From Lysinibacillus alkalisoli (GTDB lineage Bacteria; Bacillota; Bacilli; Bacillales_A; Planococcaceae), in the NCBI RefSeq assembly GCF_014643595.1, contig NZ_BMJT01000008.1:92374-156373 (forward strand): 64,000 bases of DNA, read 5' to 3'. The translations under genes were made by a program, and so were the position numbers. Every line of letters begins with the position of its first letter. The stretch's first letter is position 1. Positions 45,019 through 52,958 of the stretch are shown in pieces. The notes under the pieces are model-generated. The model was not told where the DNA came from. It saw nothing but the letters and a program-made list of their open reading frames with translations, and made no database searches.

Positions 45019-45327
45019 TCCTATGCGATACAAAAAGCAACAAAATTAGCTAAAGACTTTGATTTAGAAGACGTTCTTTATCAAAAAGTAAAACATATTT
45101 CGGGAGGGCAGAAACAGAGAACAGCTATTATTAGAAGTTTGATATTGAATCCTGCCATTATATTAGCAGATGAACCGACCACTAATTTAGATGCTGATAA
45201 TTTTGCGTTAGTATTAACCTTATTTCAATCACTAAAACAGGAAGGAAAAATCATAATTATTGCAACGCATGATGAACGTATTGTGCCTATTCAGATCAAA
45301 TATACCGTATTGAAAATCGTAAATTAA
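45019..45327 (+). pseudogene. ABC transporter ATPase, C-terminal half only
   Basis: The frame from about 45019 to TAA 45327 encodes the second half of an ABC ATPase: signature [16 protein letters not shown], Walker B IILADEPTTNLD, and switch IIIATHD. The Walker A half is gone. The open frame continues a few codons into permease sequence, so an internal deletion joined the two genes. The product could not bind ATP by itself. It leaves the adjacent bacteriocin gene without its usual transporter. Confidence 0.8.
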
Positions 45328-45370
45328 TCCTTCCGTGAATCCGCCAGCTTTATTATACAAGTAGAAAGAG

Positions 45371-45407
45371 AAAGTGCGACTATTGCTTACATAGTGGTGC
45401 TTTTTTT
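45371..45407 (+). terminator. Terminator after the ABC remnant
   Basis: An imperfect stem from AAAGTGCGACTAT to ATAGTGGTGCTTT, with one mismatch and two G-T pairs, is followed by seven T. Confidence 0.65.
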
Positions 45408-45499
45408 ATTTGAAAAAATAAAGTATCACATATCTTGAAAGTGACGTAATGTCATTTTATATACTAATAGCAATAGGATGGAAGGGATGCGTTTATACG

Positions 45500-45646
45500 A
45501 TGAAGAAAGAGGATAGTATCATTTATGCATGTGTGGTTATTGGGGCAGGGATAGGATTAGTTTTTGGACGTGCAATCATTGGTGTACTGATTGGACTTGG
45601 TATAGGTTATATCATAAAGACTATAATTTCTCATGATGGGAAGTGA
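45500..45646 (+). CDS. Small glycine-rich membrane protein of unknown function
   Basis: 48 residues from ATG 45500: a short charged start (MKKEDS), one or two membrane segments with glycine spacing (VIGAGIGLVFGRAIIGVLIG), and a short polar tail. A start at ATG 45449 would give 65 residues. The closer ribosome binding site GAAGGGA favours 45500. It ends just before the MerR gene. No family recognised; glycine-zipper-like small membrane proteins are common. Confidence 0.5.
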   Translation: MKKEDSIIYACVVIGAGIGLVFGRAIIGVLIGLGIGYIIKTIISHDGK

Positions 45647-45650
45647 GCAA

Positions 45651-46385
45651 ATGTTTCATATTAATGAGTTTAAGAAGATGTGTGGGGTATCCGTTAGGAC
45701 ATTGAGACATTATGATACGATTGGACTGCTCAAACCTGTAGGTAAAACGGAAGGCGGTCATCGATTATATACGATGGTAGAGTTGCAAAAGTTACAGCAG
45801 ATTCGTTTTTTACAAACGATTGGCTTTTCACTACATGAAATTAAAGAAATGCTAGATACAGATGAATGGGATTGGTCAACCAGTTTGTTGAAACAACTGA
45901 CGTATATTACGAGTGAACAAGAGCGATTGCAGCGAATTGAAGAGAGCTTACGTGAATTAATTAATGGCATAGCTGTAGATGGAGAGGCTTTTCAAATTAA
46001 AACCATTATTGATTTGTATCACAATCATCAAGCAAAAGAACAATTACTAACTAACTGGCATACGAAGAATCATTCTATACTTGAGAAGGTACCTAAGATG
46101 GGGAGCAGTGACCCAGATTCTTTAGAGTGGATTGCGTTAGTAGGTCAATTAAACAAGCATCAACATTTAGGATACACTCACCCTCGTATTCAGCAAATTA
46201 TTCATCGTATGGAGGTGAAGAAGGAAGAAGATTACGCTGGTGAGGAGGCATTTTTACATCAGTTATGGGAGATTAGGCGGTCAGAAGAGCAAGCGGCAAA
46301 ACATCAACTCTACCCTATTGCACAAGAAGTGTTACTTTTTATGGAGCAAGCATATGACTATTACATGGAGCAGGCATCGCGATGA
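45651..46385 (+). CDS. MerR-family transcriptional regulator
   Basis: 244 residues. The N-terminal MerR winged helix (about residues 1-70) reads FKKMCGVSVRTLRHYDTIGL then GHRLYTMVELQKL, followed by a dimerisation helix (about 80-110). The effector part (110-244) is helical, without metal-binding cysteines, so a metal sensor is unlikely. It is the TipA/YfmP-like multidrug or small-molecule type by outline. It overlaps the membrane protein gene downstream by 4 bp and probably controls it. Earlier in-frame ATGs at 45633/45636 have weaker ribosome binding sites. Confidence 0.85.
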   Translation: MFHINEFKKMCGVSVRTLRHYDTIGLLKPVGKTEGGHRLYTMVELQKLQQIRFLQTIGFSLHEIKEMLDTDEWDWSTSLLKQLTYITSEQERLQRIEESLRELINGIAVDGEAFQIKTIIDLYHNHQAKEQLLTNWHTKNHSILEKVPKMGSSDPDSLEWIALVGQLNKHQHLGYTHPRIQQIIHRMEVKKEEDYAGEEAFLHQLWEIRRSEEQAAKHQLYPIAQEVLLFMEQAYDYYMEQASR

Positions 46386-47038
46386 CGACAGATATGATGT
46401 TGTATGTTGTGGGCTTAGCACTATTAGATGCGATTAGCCCGACTATTATTGGGGTGACTCTATGGTTACTCGTAACGATGGATAAAAAAATAGTGTCACG
46501 CATAAGCATTTATTTAGGTACCATTATGTTACTCTATTTTTTATTAGGTATAGTTATGATGGAAAGTATGCCAGGGTTGATGTATTTACTAGAACAGTTG
46601 AGGCAATATAAATGGTTAGTGCGTATTGTATTTGGGCTAGGTGTGTTATTATTTGCGTTAAGCTTTCTAGTGCCATACGAGAAAAAGGCAACAATACCAA
46701 AGGCTAAATCTTACCACATGAAAGCGATGATTGGTCTAGGGCTTACAACTTTTATGATAGAGGCAGGAATGGCACTGCCTTATTTTATACTGATAAATTT
46801 ACTAACTGCAGAAAATGTGCCACTTTATCACTGGATGCCTATTATTATGCTTTACAATTTTACTATGATTTTACCAGCATTCGTATTGCTACTTATTTAT
46901 CGATGTGGCATAAAAGCCATTCAGCCTATTTTTGATAACTGGCAACATAAGCTTAATCAACATTCACATTCTGTAATGGCGTGGCTTTTGTGCATCATCG
47001 GTGTGATTTTAATTTTTTATACTATAGATAGTTTATAA
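46382..47038 (+). CDS. GAP/LysE-like membrane protein
   Basis: 218 residues with six membrane segments and the N-terminal helix GLALLDAISPTIIGVTLWLL, as in the GAP (Sap, PF11139) family of LysE-superfamily exporters. It overlaps the MerR gene by four bases (ATGA), so it is a translationally coupled target of that regulator. Substrate unknown. A terminator follows directly. Confidence 0.65.
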   Translation: MTTDMMLYVVGLALLDAISPTIIGVTLWLLVTMDKKIVSRISIYLGTIMLLYFLLGIVMMESMPGLMYLLEQLRQYKWLVRIVFGLGVLLFALSFLVPYEKKATIPKAKSYHMKAMIGLGLTTFMIEAGMALPYFILINLLTAENVPLYHWMPIIMLYNFTMILPAFVLLLIYRCGIKAIQPIFDNWQHKLNQHSHSVMAWLLCIIGVILIFYTIDSL

Positions 47039-47041
47039 GTC

Positions 47042-47072
47042 AAGGGTAACACAATCGATGTTACTCTTTTTT
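47042..47072 (+). terminator. Terminator after the GAP-family gene
   Basis: AAGGGTAACA pairs with TGTTACTCTT (one G-T pair), followed by six T. Confidence 0.8.
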
Positions 47073-47148
47073 ATTCATTAAAATGGCATAAAAAACTAGA
47101 AAACAGAACATACGTTTGTTATAATGATGTTATAAGGAGGGATGTAAA

Positions 47149-47898
47149 ATGAATGCGCAGCAAGTTGTTCAACAATTTAAAGAAAAGTATGCCCATACAA
47201 AGAGAGAAGCGGTTGCTATAGAAGTGGTTAAAGGAGAAGCAACAAGATGGCAAAGTAAATTCGGTGGCGAACCTTATTGGCCCATAAGCAAGCCATACCC
47301 TCAAACAAAAGAAGGCGAGCCCTTATTATTATTAGCTCAATTTGTCTTAGCTGATCTACCTCATCTGCCCGTAGATTTCCCTAAAACAGGTATACTCCAA
47401 TTTTTTATTGCTAGTGATGATGTGTATGGTTGTGAATTTGGCGAACATATACAAGATGGCTATCGCGTAGTTTATCATGAAGATGTAGAGGCAAATTTGT
47501 TAGAAGACGTACCATCGAACTTAGCAATAAATGAATATGAATTTCCATTCAAGCAACAATATGCTCTGCGATTTGAGCTTCAGCAAGAACTCATATCGCT
47601 ATCTGACCACCGTATGATAGATGATTACGATGATATGGATGATGCTACATGGGATATTTTGCATGACCATTTTATCGCAACAGGTCATAAATTAGGGGGA
47701 TATCCATTCTTTACACAATGCGATCCTAGAGCTCATATGGATCATTTAAAGGAATATGAATTGCTCTTTCAGTTAGACTCAGACATGGATCATGATATTA
47801 TGTGGGGCGATGTAGGTGTTGGTAACTTCTTCATTCATCCAACAGATTTAAAAAATAAAGACTTTACTAAAGTTTTGTATACATGGGACTGTCACTAG
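47149..47898 (+). CDS. YwqG-like DUF1963 protein
   Basis: 249-residue soluble protein. The DUF1963 signature begins SKFGGEPYWP (about residues 38-47) and continues LLLLAQFVLADLPHLP and FPKTGILQFFIASDD. The C-terminal block MWGDVGVGNFFIHPTDL and the final W are also typical. The family (YwqG in B. subtilis) has no settled function; it is often near toxin-immunity or stress genes. Single gene with AAGGAGGG before the ATG and a terminator behind. Confidence 0.85.
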   Translation: MNAQQVVQQFKEKYAHTKREAVAIEVVKGEATRWQSKFGGEPYWPISKPYPQTKEGEPLLLLAQFVLADLPHLPVDFPKTGILQFFIASDDVYGCEFGEHIQDGYRVVYHEDVEANLLEDVPSNLAINEYEFPFKQQYALRFELQQELISLSDHRMIDDYDDMDDATWDILHDHFIATGHKLGGYPFFTQCDPRAHMDHLKEYELLFQLDSDMDHDIMWGDVGVGNFFIHPTDLKNKDFTKVLYTWDCH

Positions 47899-47962
47899 TT
47901 ATCCCTTTTTAATCACACAAATAATTGCAATGATTACTCGCTGTAAATCTTGCATCATCAGT

Positions 47963-48003
47963 AAATGGTACGACTGAACATTTTTCAGTTGTACCATTTT
48001 TAT
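47963..48003 (+). terminator. Terminator after the YwqG-like gene
   Basis: AAATGGTACGACTGAA (47963-47978) pairs with TTCAGTTGTACCATTT (47984-47999), followed by TTATTT. It abuts the next promoter. Confidence 0.88.
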
Positions 48004-48051
48004 TTGACAAAAAGATCAAAAGTTCCTATCATTAATTGATAATAATTATCA
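48004..48051 (+). promoter_or_regulatory. Promoter with perfect Fur box
   Basis: TTGACA (48004-48009) is spaced 17 bp from TATCAT (48027-48032). TGATAATAATTATCA (48037-48051), an exact 7-1-7 Fur box, covers the expected transcription start. Iron-replete Fur would therefore repress the AraC regulator gene 20 bp downstream. Confidence 0.85.
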
Positions 48052-48071
48052 TTTATAAATGGAGGTAGAGC

Positions 48072-48896
48072 ATGAAGAAAATAGATGTCAATCAACTTGC
48101 TACCTATTTTGCACAAGTCCCTTTTCAAATCGAAGGCATATATCGTTATGCCAAAGAACCTGGTGTTCCTTATGCTTCTATGACCGATCAAGTGCCAGGC
48201 TTTATCTTTCCGATTAAGGGTAAAACGCAATTTTCTTTTAACCAAGTGTCTTATGTATTTCAACCAGGCAAAGTCATTCACGGAGGTGCTTATATGGATT
48301 TAACCCATACGAAGTTTGACGATGTTGATTTTGAATACATTTTAGTGTTGTATCAAATATTTGATAATAACACTACAACCTACCCCTTTTCTAGTGAGCA
48401 CTTTGAGTTGATTGTTGGACAATCCCCTCGCTTGCAACAATTAATTATTAAATTATGGCAAGCATATAATGAACCAGGGGGCATTTCGATGTTTCAAACG
48501 GAAATGCTTTTTCGGGATGTATTAAATGAAGTATTTTTAAGTGCGATGCAACAAAAAAGTGAGGATACTTATCAAGTGTTTCTTGCGGCAACAACTTATA
48601 TCCATAATTATTATGTTGAGCCCATTCCTATTGCTACACTGGCAGCACAAAATGGTGTGAATCGAAATCGTTTAACCTATGTGTTCAAGCGGCATGCTGG
48701 TATGGGGCCAGCCGAATATATTTTGCGTTATCGATTAAATCGAGGTAAGGAAATGTTACTTACAAGCCCATTGCCTATTCAACAGATTGCACACGAAATC
48801 GGTTTTAGTGACCCTTTTTATTTTAGTAGAACTTTTAAAAAATACTACGGTATCGCACCAAGTAGTTACCGAGAACGTGTAGTATATTCCGTTTAA
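48072..48896 (+). CDS. AraC-family regulator under Fur control
   Basis: 274 residues. The N-terminal sensor half (about 1-150) has a cupin-like outline, FIFPIKGKTQFSFNQVSYVFQ. The C-terminal double helix-turn-helix (about 170-272) includes IATLAAQNGVNRNRLTYVFK and QIAHEIGFSDPFYFSRTFKK, the strongly conserved second HTH. With a Fur box in its promoter it resembles iron/siderophore regulators such as Btr of B. subtilis, which switch on siderophore uptake. No siderophore transporter is adjacent, so the target must be elsewhere. GGAGGTAGAGC precedes the ATG. Confidence 0.85.
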   Translation: MKKIDVNQLATYFAQVPFQIEGIYRYAKEPGVPYASMTDQVPGFIFPIKGKTQFSFNQVSYVFQPGKVIHGGAYMDLTHTKFDDVDFEYILVLYQIFDNNTTTYPFSSEHFELIVGQSPRLQQLIIKLWQAYNEPGGISMFQTEMLFRDVLNEVFLSAMQQKSEDTYQVFLAATTYIHNYYVEPIPIATLAAQNGVNRNRLTYVFKRHAGMGPAEYILRYRLNRGKEMLLTSPLPIQQIAHEIGFSDPFYFSRTFKKYYGIAPSSYRERVVYSV

Positions 48897-49369
48897 CAGA
48901 CATAAAATACATACCCTTTTTGTTGTTGTGCGGTTTGTATAATAAAAGTTCTTAATGCCATAAAATGTTCTACCATATAGGCAAAAAAATCCTCTGCGTC
49001 TTCTTCAGCAAATAAAGGATAAATATTGTTATTAACAAGGGCACTCATATTATAGTGTTCACGTAATTGAATGTCATTAAAACTTTGCAATGTAACAGCT
49101 ATCTCTTTCGTTTGAGCACTAGTCACATAAAAAGCACCATAACTCTCTAATGGCAATTGCTGATGATTGAGTAAGGGGACAACGTAACCTAACGGAGCTG
49201 CCCCGTTCCCAAGACAATTTGTAAGTGTAAAGTGAATAGCATGCCATGTTTTATCAATATCAACTTCAACATGTTCCCAAGGTTGTAAAGATTCGAGTTG
49301 TATTTGAGCTGTGATGAGTTGTTCAAGTGTTGTCTCATCATATGCTATGAAATGGCCAATCATGCCCAT
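48893..49369 (-). CDS. DUF1877 (YfbM-like) protein
   Basis: 158 residues starting MGMIGHFIAYDETTLEQL, with VDIDKTWHAIHFTLT (about residues 40-54), the block that defines DUF1877/YfbM. Function is not established for the family. It is convergent with the AraC gene: the two stop codons overlap (48893-48896). AGGAGG precedes its ATG on the minus strand. Confidence 0.8.
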   Translation of the reverse strand: MGMIGHFIAYDETTLEQLITAQIQLESLQPWEHVEVDIDKTWHAIHFTLTNCLGNGAAPLGYVVPLLNHQQLPLESYGAFYVTSAQTKEIAVTLQSFNDIQLREHYNMSALVNNNIYPLFAEEDAEDFFAYMVEHFMALRTFIIQTAQQQKGYVFYVC

Positions 49370-49411
49370 ACTAAAACCTCCTTTTTATTGTAGTATAAAA
49401 TAAAAAATGCC

Positions 49412-49445
49412 AAAAAGCACTGGACAGGGGGTTCCAGTGCTTTTT
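49412..49445. terminator. Symmetrical terminator hairpin upstream of the DUF1877 gene
   Basis: A perfect 13-bp stem AAAAAGCACTGGA (49412-49424) / TCCAGTGCTTTTT (49433-49445) has A and T tails on both sides, so it can act in either direction. It lies 43 bp upstream of the minus-strand gene start, which is odd for a simple terminator. It may insulate that gene or mark the end of a lost neighbour. Confidence 0.7.
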
Positions 49446-49470
49446 GTATAGCCACTTTCAATAAAAGGTA

Positions 49471-49601
49471 GCGACTCATTCGTACGTTTAGCATCAAAAT
49501 TCGAAGCGTTACTATATTTATGAGCAGATATAACGCATTTGTAAAAAGGGGAGCGATTTTTTAACTAAACAGACTACATGGGGTATGGTGGAATGAGTCG
49601 C
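49471..49601. repeat. 131-bp segment bounded by perfect 11-bp inverted repeats
   Basis: GCGACTCATTC (49471-49481) is exactly inverted as GAATGAGTCGC (49591-49601). The enclosed 109 bp carry no ORF. It resembles a miniature inverted-repeat element or a long-range RNA stem. A clear target duplication could not be seen. Confidence 0.5.
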
Positions 49602-50229
49602 TGCGTTTTACGCTATTATTATTCTATAAAAATATTTATTTTACCTTTTAAGGTATTAAAAGGGTTCTATTCTTATGTTTAACATAATAAATATGGAATG
49701 CTAATAGAGTGGAATCTATATTTTATTGTCGTTTAGTAATGTTTGATTATGCTACTAAAACAAAATAAACAGTAGTTTGGTAGAAAATTTTGTTTTAACA
49801 TAAGTGCAAAATTATTTTGCATTACTGATTTTTCTCACTACTATAATAATGCAATATTTATTGGCATAATGCAAGTGGGATTTAACAATTTATTATTGTA
49901 TTTTTATTGGGAACTTAACGATAAAATTTAAGGCTGTAATCCTTAATATGAGTACATTATAAAAAATAATGATGGGAAACTTACATAAATGCCATTATAT
50001 GAGCCAATGAAAAAGTGCAAAAAAATTATTCATAATTGATGTTAATGAATCAATGTAATTTTCTAATAATTAGAGAATTAATGGAAGAAAACGTTACCAA
50101 AGAGTAAAAAAATGAGTTATTACAGTGTAAAATACATTAATTTTTCGATTTCTACTTTTCAAAATATTTAAGTTGGTGTATGCTTTATTATATTTTATAA
50201 ACATAATTTCAAACACAGAGGTGAAAACA
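49602..50229. other. AT-rich intergenic region upstream of the proline racemase gene
   Basis: About 630 bp without a credible ORF. It contains a 17-nt perfect palindrome, TGCAAAATTATTTTGCA (49805-49821), and further TGCAA/TTGCA words at about 49851-49873 and 50014. These could be operator copies for a regulator of the racemase-BrnQ pair. No sigma-54 promoter spacing was found. No RNA gene recognised. Confidence 0.4.
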
Positions 50230-51210
50230 TTGGATAATTATAGCAAAAAAATAAAAACAATCGATACACATACGATGGGTGAAGCGACTCGTATTGTGTT
50301 AGACGGTTTTCCAGAGATAAAAGGCACAACAATGATGGAAAAAAAGGAATATGTACGCGATCATCACGACCATTTACGACAATTATTAATGAATGAACCA
50401 CGGGGGCATAAAGATATGTTTGGCTCGATTTTAGTGGAGCCCGTGACAGAAGGTGCAGATTTAGGCGTTATTTTTATGGATAGTGGTTCGTATTTGAATA
50501 TGTGTGGTCATGGCACGATTGGTACTGTAACAATGGCTGTAACAAAAGGATTAGTAGAGGCTAAAGATGTGGTGAAGATTGACACGCCATCAGGGTTAAT
50601 CGAATGTTTTGTTACATATGAAGAAGGTGTTGTACAAAGTGTAGCTTTCCAAAACGTACCTGCTTTTGTTCTACATAAACAAGCGCCATTATCGTTAAAA
50701 GATGGCACAAAGGTGAACGTAGATGTAGCATTTGGTGGCAGTTTCTTTGGTATCGTGCAAGCAGAGCAACTCGGTGTGAAGATTGACTTAGCAGATAAGT
50801 TCAATATCGTAGCAAAGGCAATGGAGTTACGTGATGTGATTAATACGCAACTAGACATGGTGCATCCTGACTTACCAGCTATCACAACGGTTGATTTAAT
50901 CGAGATCACAGAAAAAGTAGCAGAGAATCATTACCGTAATGTAGTAGTATTTGGTGATGGTCAAATTGATCGCTCGCCATGTGGTACAGGTACATGTGCA
51001 AAAATGGCGACACTTGATCTTAATGATAATGAAGAAATTATTCAAGAGAGCATTATTGGCTCTAAGTTTATTGGTAAAAAGTTAGGTACTACTAAAGTGC
51101 ATGAGCATGCAGCGATTAAACCGATGATTAAAGGTTCGGCTTGGATTACGGGTGAGCATATGTTTGTGCTACAGCCAAATGATCCATATCAGCAAGGCTT
51201 TTCGATTTAA
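50230..51210 (+). CDS. Proline racemase family protein
   Basis: 326 residues from TTG 50230, behind AGAGGTG. The family catalytic pair is intact: C92 in NMCGHGTIG and C251 in DRSPCGTGTC. Other conserved blocks are DTHTMGEATRIV, EPRGHKDMFG, GGSFFGIV and GSAWITG. Two catalytic cysteines mean racemase or hydroxyproline 2-epimerase rather than the dehydratase branch, which has Thr at the second site. The N terminus resembles clostridial proline racemase. It pairs with a BrnQ-type carrier 25 bp downstream, suggesting import and racemisation of one amino acid. An in-frame ATG at 50173 is less likely. Confidence 0.88.
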   Translation: MDNYSKKIKTIDTHTMGEATRIVLDGFPEIKGTTMMEKKEYVRDHHDHLRQLLMNEPRGHKDMFGSILVEPVTEGADLGVIFMDSGSYLNMCGHGTIGTVTMAVTKGLVEAKDVVKIDTPSGLIECFVTYEEGVVQSVAFQNVPAFVLHKQAPLSLKDGTKVNVDVAFGGSFFGIVQAEQLGVKIDLADKFNIVAKAMELRDVINTQLDMVHPDLPAITTVDLIEITEKVAENHYRNVVVFGDGQIDRSPCGTGTCAKMATLDLNDNEEIIQESIIGSKFIGKKLGTTKVHEHAAIKPMIKGSAWITGEHMFVLQPNDPYQQGFSI

Positions 51211-51235
51211 ATTATAGAGCAAAGGGGAAAACGAG

Positions 51236-52582
51236 ATGAAAAAGGTTTCATTCTTACAAATCGTGATTATCGGTTTTATGTTATTTGCGATGTTCCTTGG
51301 GGCAGGTAATATTATATTTGCACCCGTTGTAGGTCAACAAGCAGGTACTAACACACCGATTGCGATGTTAGGATTTTTAATTACAGGTGTAGGTTTAGTT
51401 ATTTTAGCAATTATGGCATTAACAAAAGGTGGAGGTACAGTTGAGAAATTAGCAAGCCGTGTATCTCCGAAATATGCTGTGATTTTCTCTGTGTTATTAT
51501 TTTTAGCGCTGGGGCCGTTATATGTTATCCCACGTACAACAAGTGTAGTGTATGAAATTGGGATTCGTCAGTTAATACCAGATGGCAACCACACATTATT
51601 TTTACTGTTATTCTCTACAATCTTTATTATTTTAACGATTTATTTATCATGGGAAACATCAAAATTTGTGGACCGTTTAGGTAAGATTATTACACCAATC
51701 TTCGGGATTTTATTAGTTGTTATTGTAGGTAAATCTCTTATTACGCCTATGGGAAGCGTACACCCGCCAGTAGATGGTGGCGAATACGTAGAGCCTTTGG
51801 CAGCCTTCCTTAAAGGATTTACACAAGGCTATTATACGATGGACGTATTAGCTGCTTTCGTATTTGGTGGGATTTTTATTAAATCCATTAGCGCATTAGG
51901 CATTAAAGATGAGAAGCAAGTATCTACTGTGTTTATTCAAGCGGGGCTTGTTACACTTGTTGGCTTAATTGCACTGCAAGTATCAATGGCTTGGATTGGT
52001 GCATCAAGTGTCGACTCGATTGGTTATTCAAGTAATGGTGGCGAAATTATTGCATTAGCATCTAAAACATTATTTGGTCCAATTGGTCTCTATTTGATTG
52101 GTACTGTTATTTTCTTAACAGGTATTACAACAAATGTGGCTTGTTTAGCAGCTGTAGCAGAGTATTTCGAACGTATTATGCCAAGTATTTCATATAAAAA
52201 ATGGTTAATTATTATTTCTGTAGTGAGCTTAATTATTACAAACTTCGGTTTACAAACTGTATTAAGCATGGCTTCTCCGTTGTTGATGTTGCTATATCCA
52301 TTAGCAATCGCATTAATTATTTTAATTTTCACAGACAAATTATTTGGTAGTAAACAGTCTGTATATGTGTGGACAACAATCGGTGTTGGCGTTGTAGCTA
52401 TTATTGAAGCTGTGAAAGACATTGTTGGTGGTTCACAAACGAAGGTAGATGCAATCAATGATTTCTTTTCATTTATTCCACTTATTTCGAGTGGTGCGGG
52501 CTGGTTAGTTACAGGTTTAGTGGGTGCTATTATTGGTTTGATTTTGAGCAAAAATAGCCCTAAAGCACATGTAGAAGATTAA
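51236..52582 (+). CDS. brnQ: BrnQ-type branched-chain amino acid (or proline) carrier
   Basis: 448 residues with about twelve membrane segments. The N-terminal motif FAMFLGAGNIIFAPVVGQQAG (residues 17 onward) is diagnostic of the BrnQ family of Na+-coupled carriers for Leu/Ile/Val. Some members move proline. Close pairing with a proline racemase gene suggests proline or hydroxyproline as substrate here, an inference from context. AAAGGGG precedes the ATG. A strong terminator follows. Confidence 0.9.
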   Translation: MKKVSFLQIVIIGFMLFAMFLGAGNIIFAPVVGQQAGTNTPIAMLGFLITGVGLVILAIMALTKGGGTVEKLASRVSPKYAVIFSVLLFLALGPLYVIPRTTSVVYEIGIRQLIPDGNHTLFLLLFSTIFIILTIYLSWETSKFVDRLGKIITPIFGILLVVIVGKSLITPMGSVHPPVDGGEYVEPLAAFLKGFTQGYYTMDVLAAFVFGGIFIKSISALGIKDEKQVSTVFIQAGLVTLVGLIALQVSMAWIGASSVDSIGYSSNGGEIIALASKTLFGPIGLYLIGTVIFLTGITTNVACLAAVAEYFERIMPSISYKKWLIIISVVSLIITNFGLQTVLSMASPLLMLLYPLAIALIILIFTDKLFGSKQSVYVWTTIGVGVVAIIEAVKDIVGGSQTKVDAINDFFSFIPLISSGAGWLVTGLVGAIIGLILSKNSPKAHVED

Positions 52583-52587
52583 TGATC

Positions 52588-52624
52588 AAACGTTGAAATC
52601 AGTAAATGATTTCAACGTTTTTCT
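52588..52624 (+). terminator. Terminator after brnQ
   Basis: A perfect 14-bp stem AAACGTTGAAATCA (52588-52601) / TGATTTCAACGTTT (52607-52620), followed by T. Confidence 0.9.
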
Positions 52625-52698
52625 TTGAATAAAAGTACGCAAAAGTGAGAGAGCATGCTAAAATAATGAAAGAAATAAAAAGTATAGGAGGAAATGTC

Positions 52699-52920
52699 AT
52701 GGCAAATGTTATTAAAGAAGGTAAAATTACAGAATCACGTTTAGAGGAAGCATTAGCAGCACGCGACCGCTTGATTATCGAATTACTTGTCACGATTTTA
52801 GATGAAAAATTAGTAGTAGAACGCCCAGTATTACGCGAGCGCTTAGCTAACTTTGTACAATTATCGTCACATGATGATGAGTTAAAAGATACATTGTATG
52901 CTTTAATTCAGAAATTATAA
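52699..52920 (+). CDS. Small charged protein of unknown function
   Basis: 73 residues from ATG 52699, behind TAGGAGG. Entirely helical outline (ESRLEEALAARDRLIIELLV, then ERPVLRERLANFVQLSSHDD), no cysteine, no membrane segment. No family recognised. Core-like codon use suggests a real gene. It is convergent with the peptide-biosynthesis locus and shares its bidirectional terminator. Confidence 0.6.
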   Translation: MANVIKEGKITESRLEEALAARDRLIIELLVTILDEKLVVERPVLRERLANFVQLSSHDDELKDTLYALIQKL

Positions 52921-52958
52921 AAAATGAGAATGACTGGTAAAGTCATTCTCATTTTTTT
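52921..52958. terminator. Bidirectional terminator
   Basis: A perfect 15-bp stem AAAATGAGAATGACT (52921-52935) / AGTCATTCTCATTTT (52940-52954) lies between convergent genes and serves both. The last codons of the minus-strand hydrolase lie inside it. Confidence 0.9.

Noticed and set aside
40779..45420. Search for a second copy of the rpsI 3' end as the far attachment site
   Set aside because: No convincing direct repeat of the rpsI tail was seen downstream within the window.
49840..49880. Possible sigma-54 promoter (TTGGCA...TGCAAG) before proline racemase
   Set aside because: The GG and GC elements are too close together for the -24/-12 spacing, and no sigma-54 activator gene is nearby.
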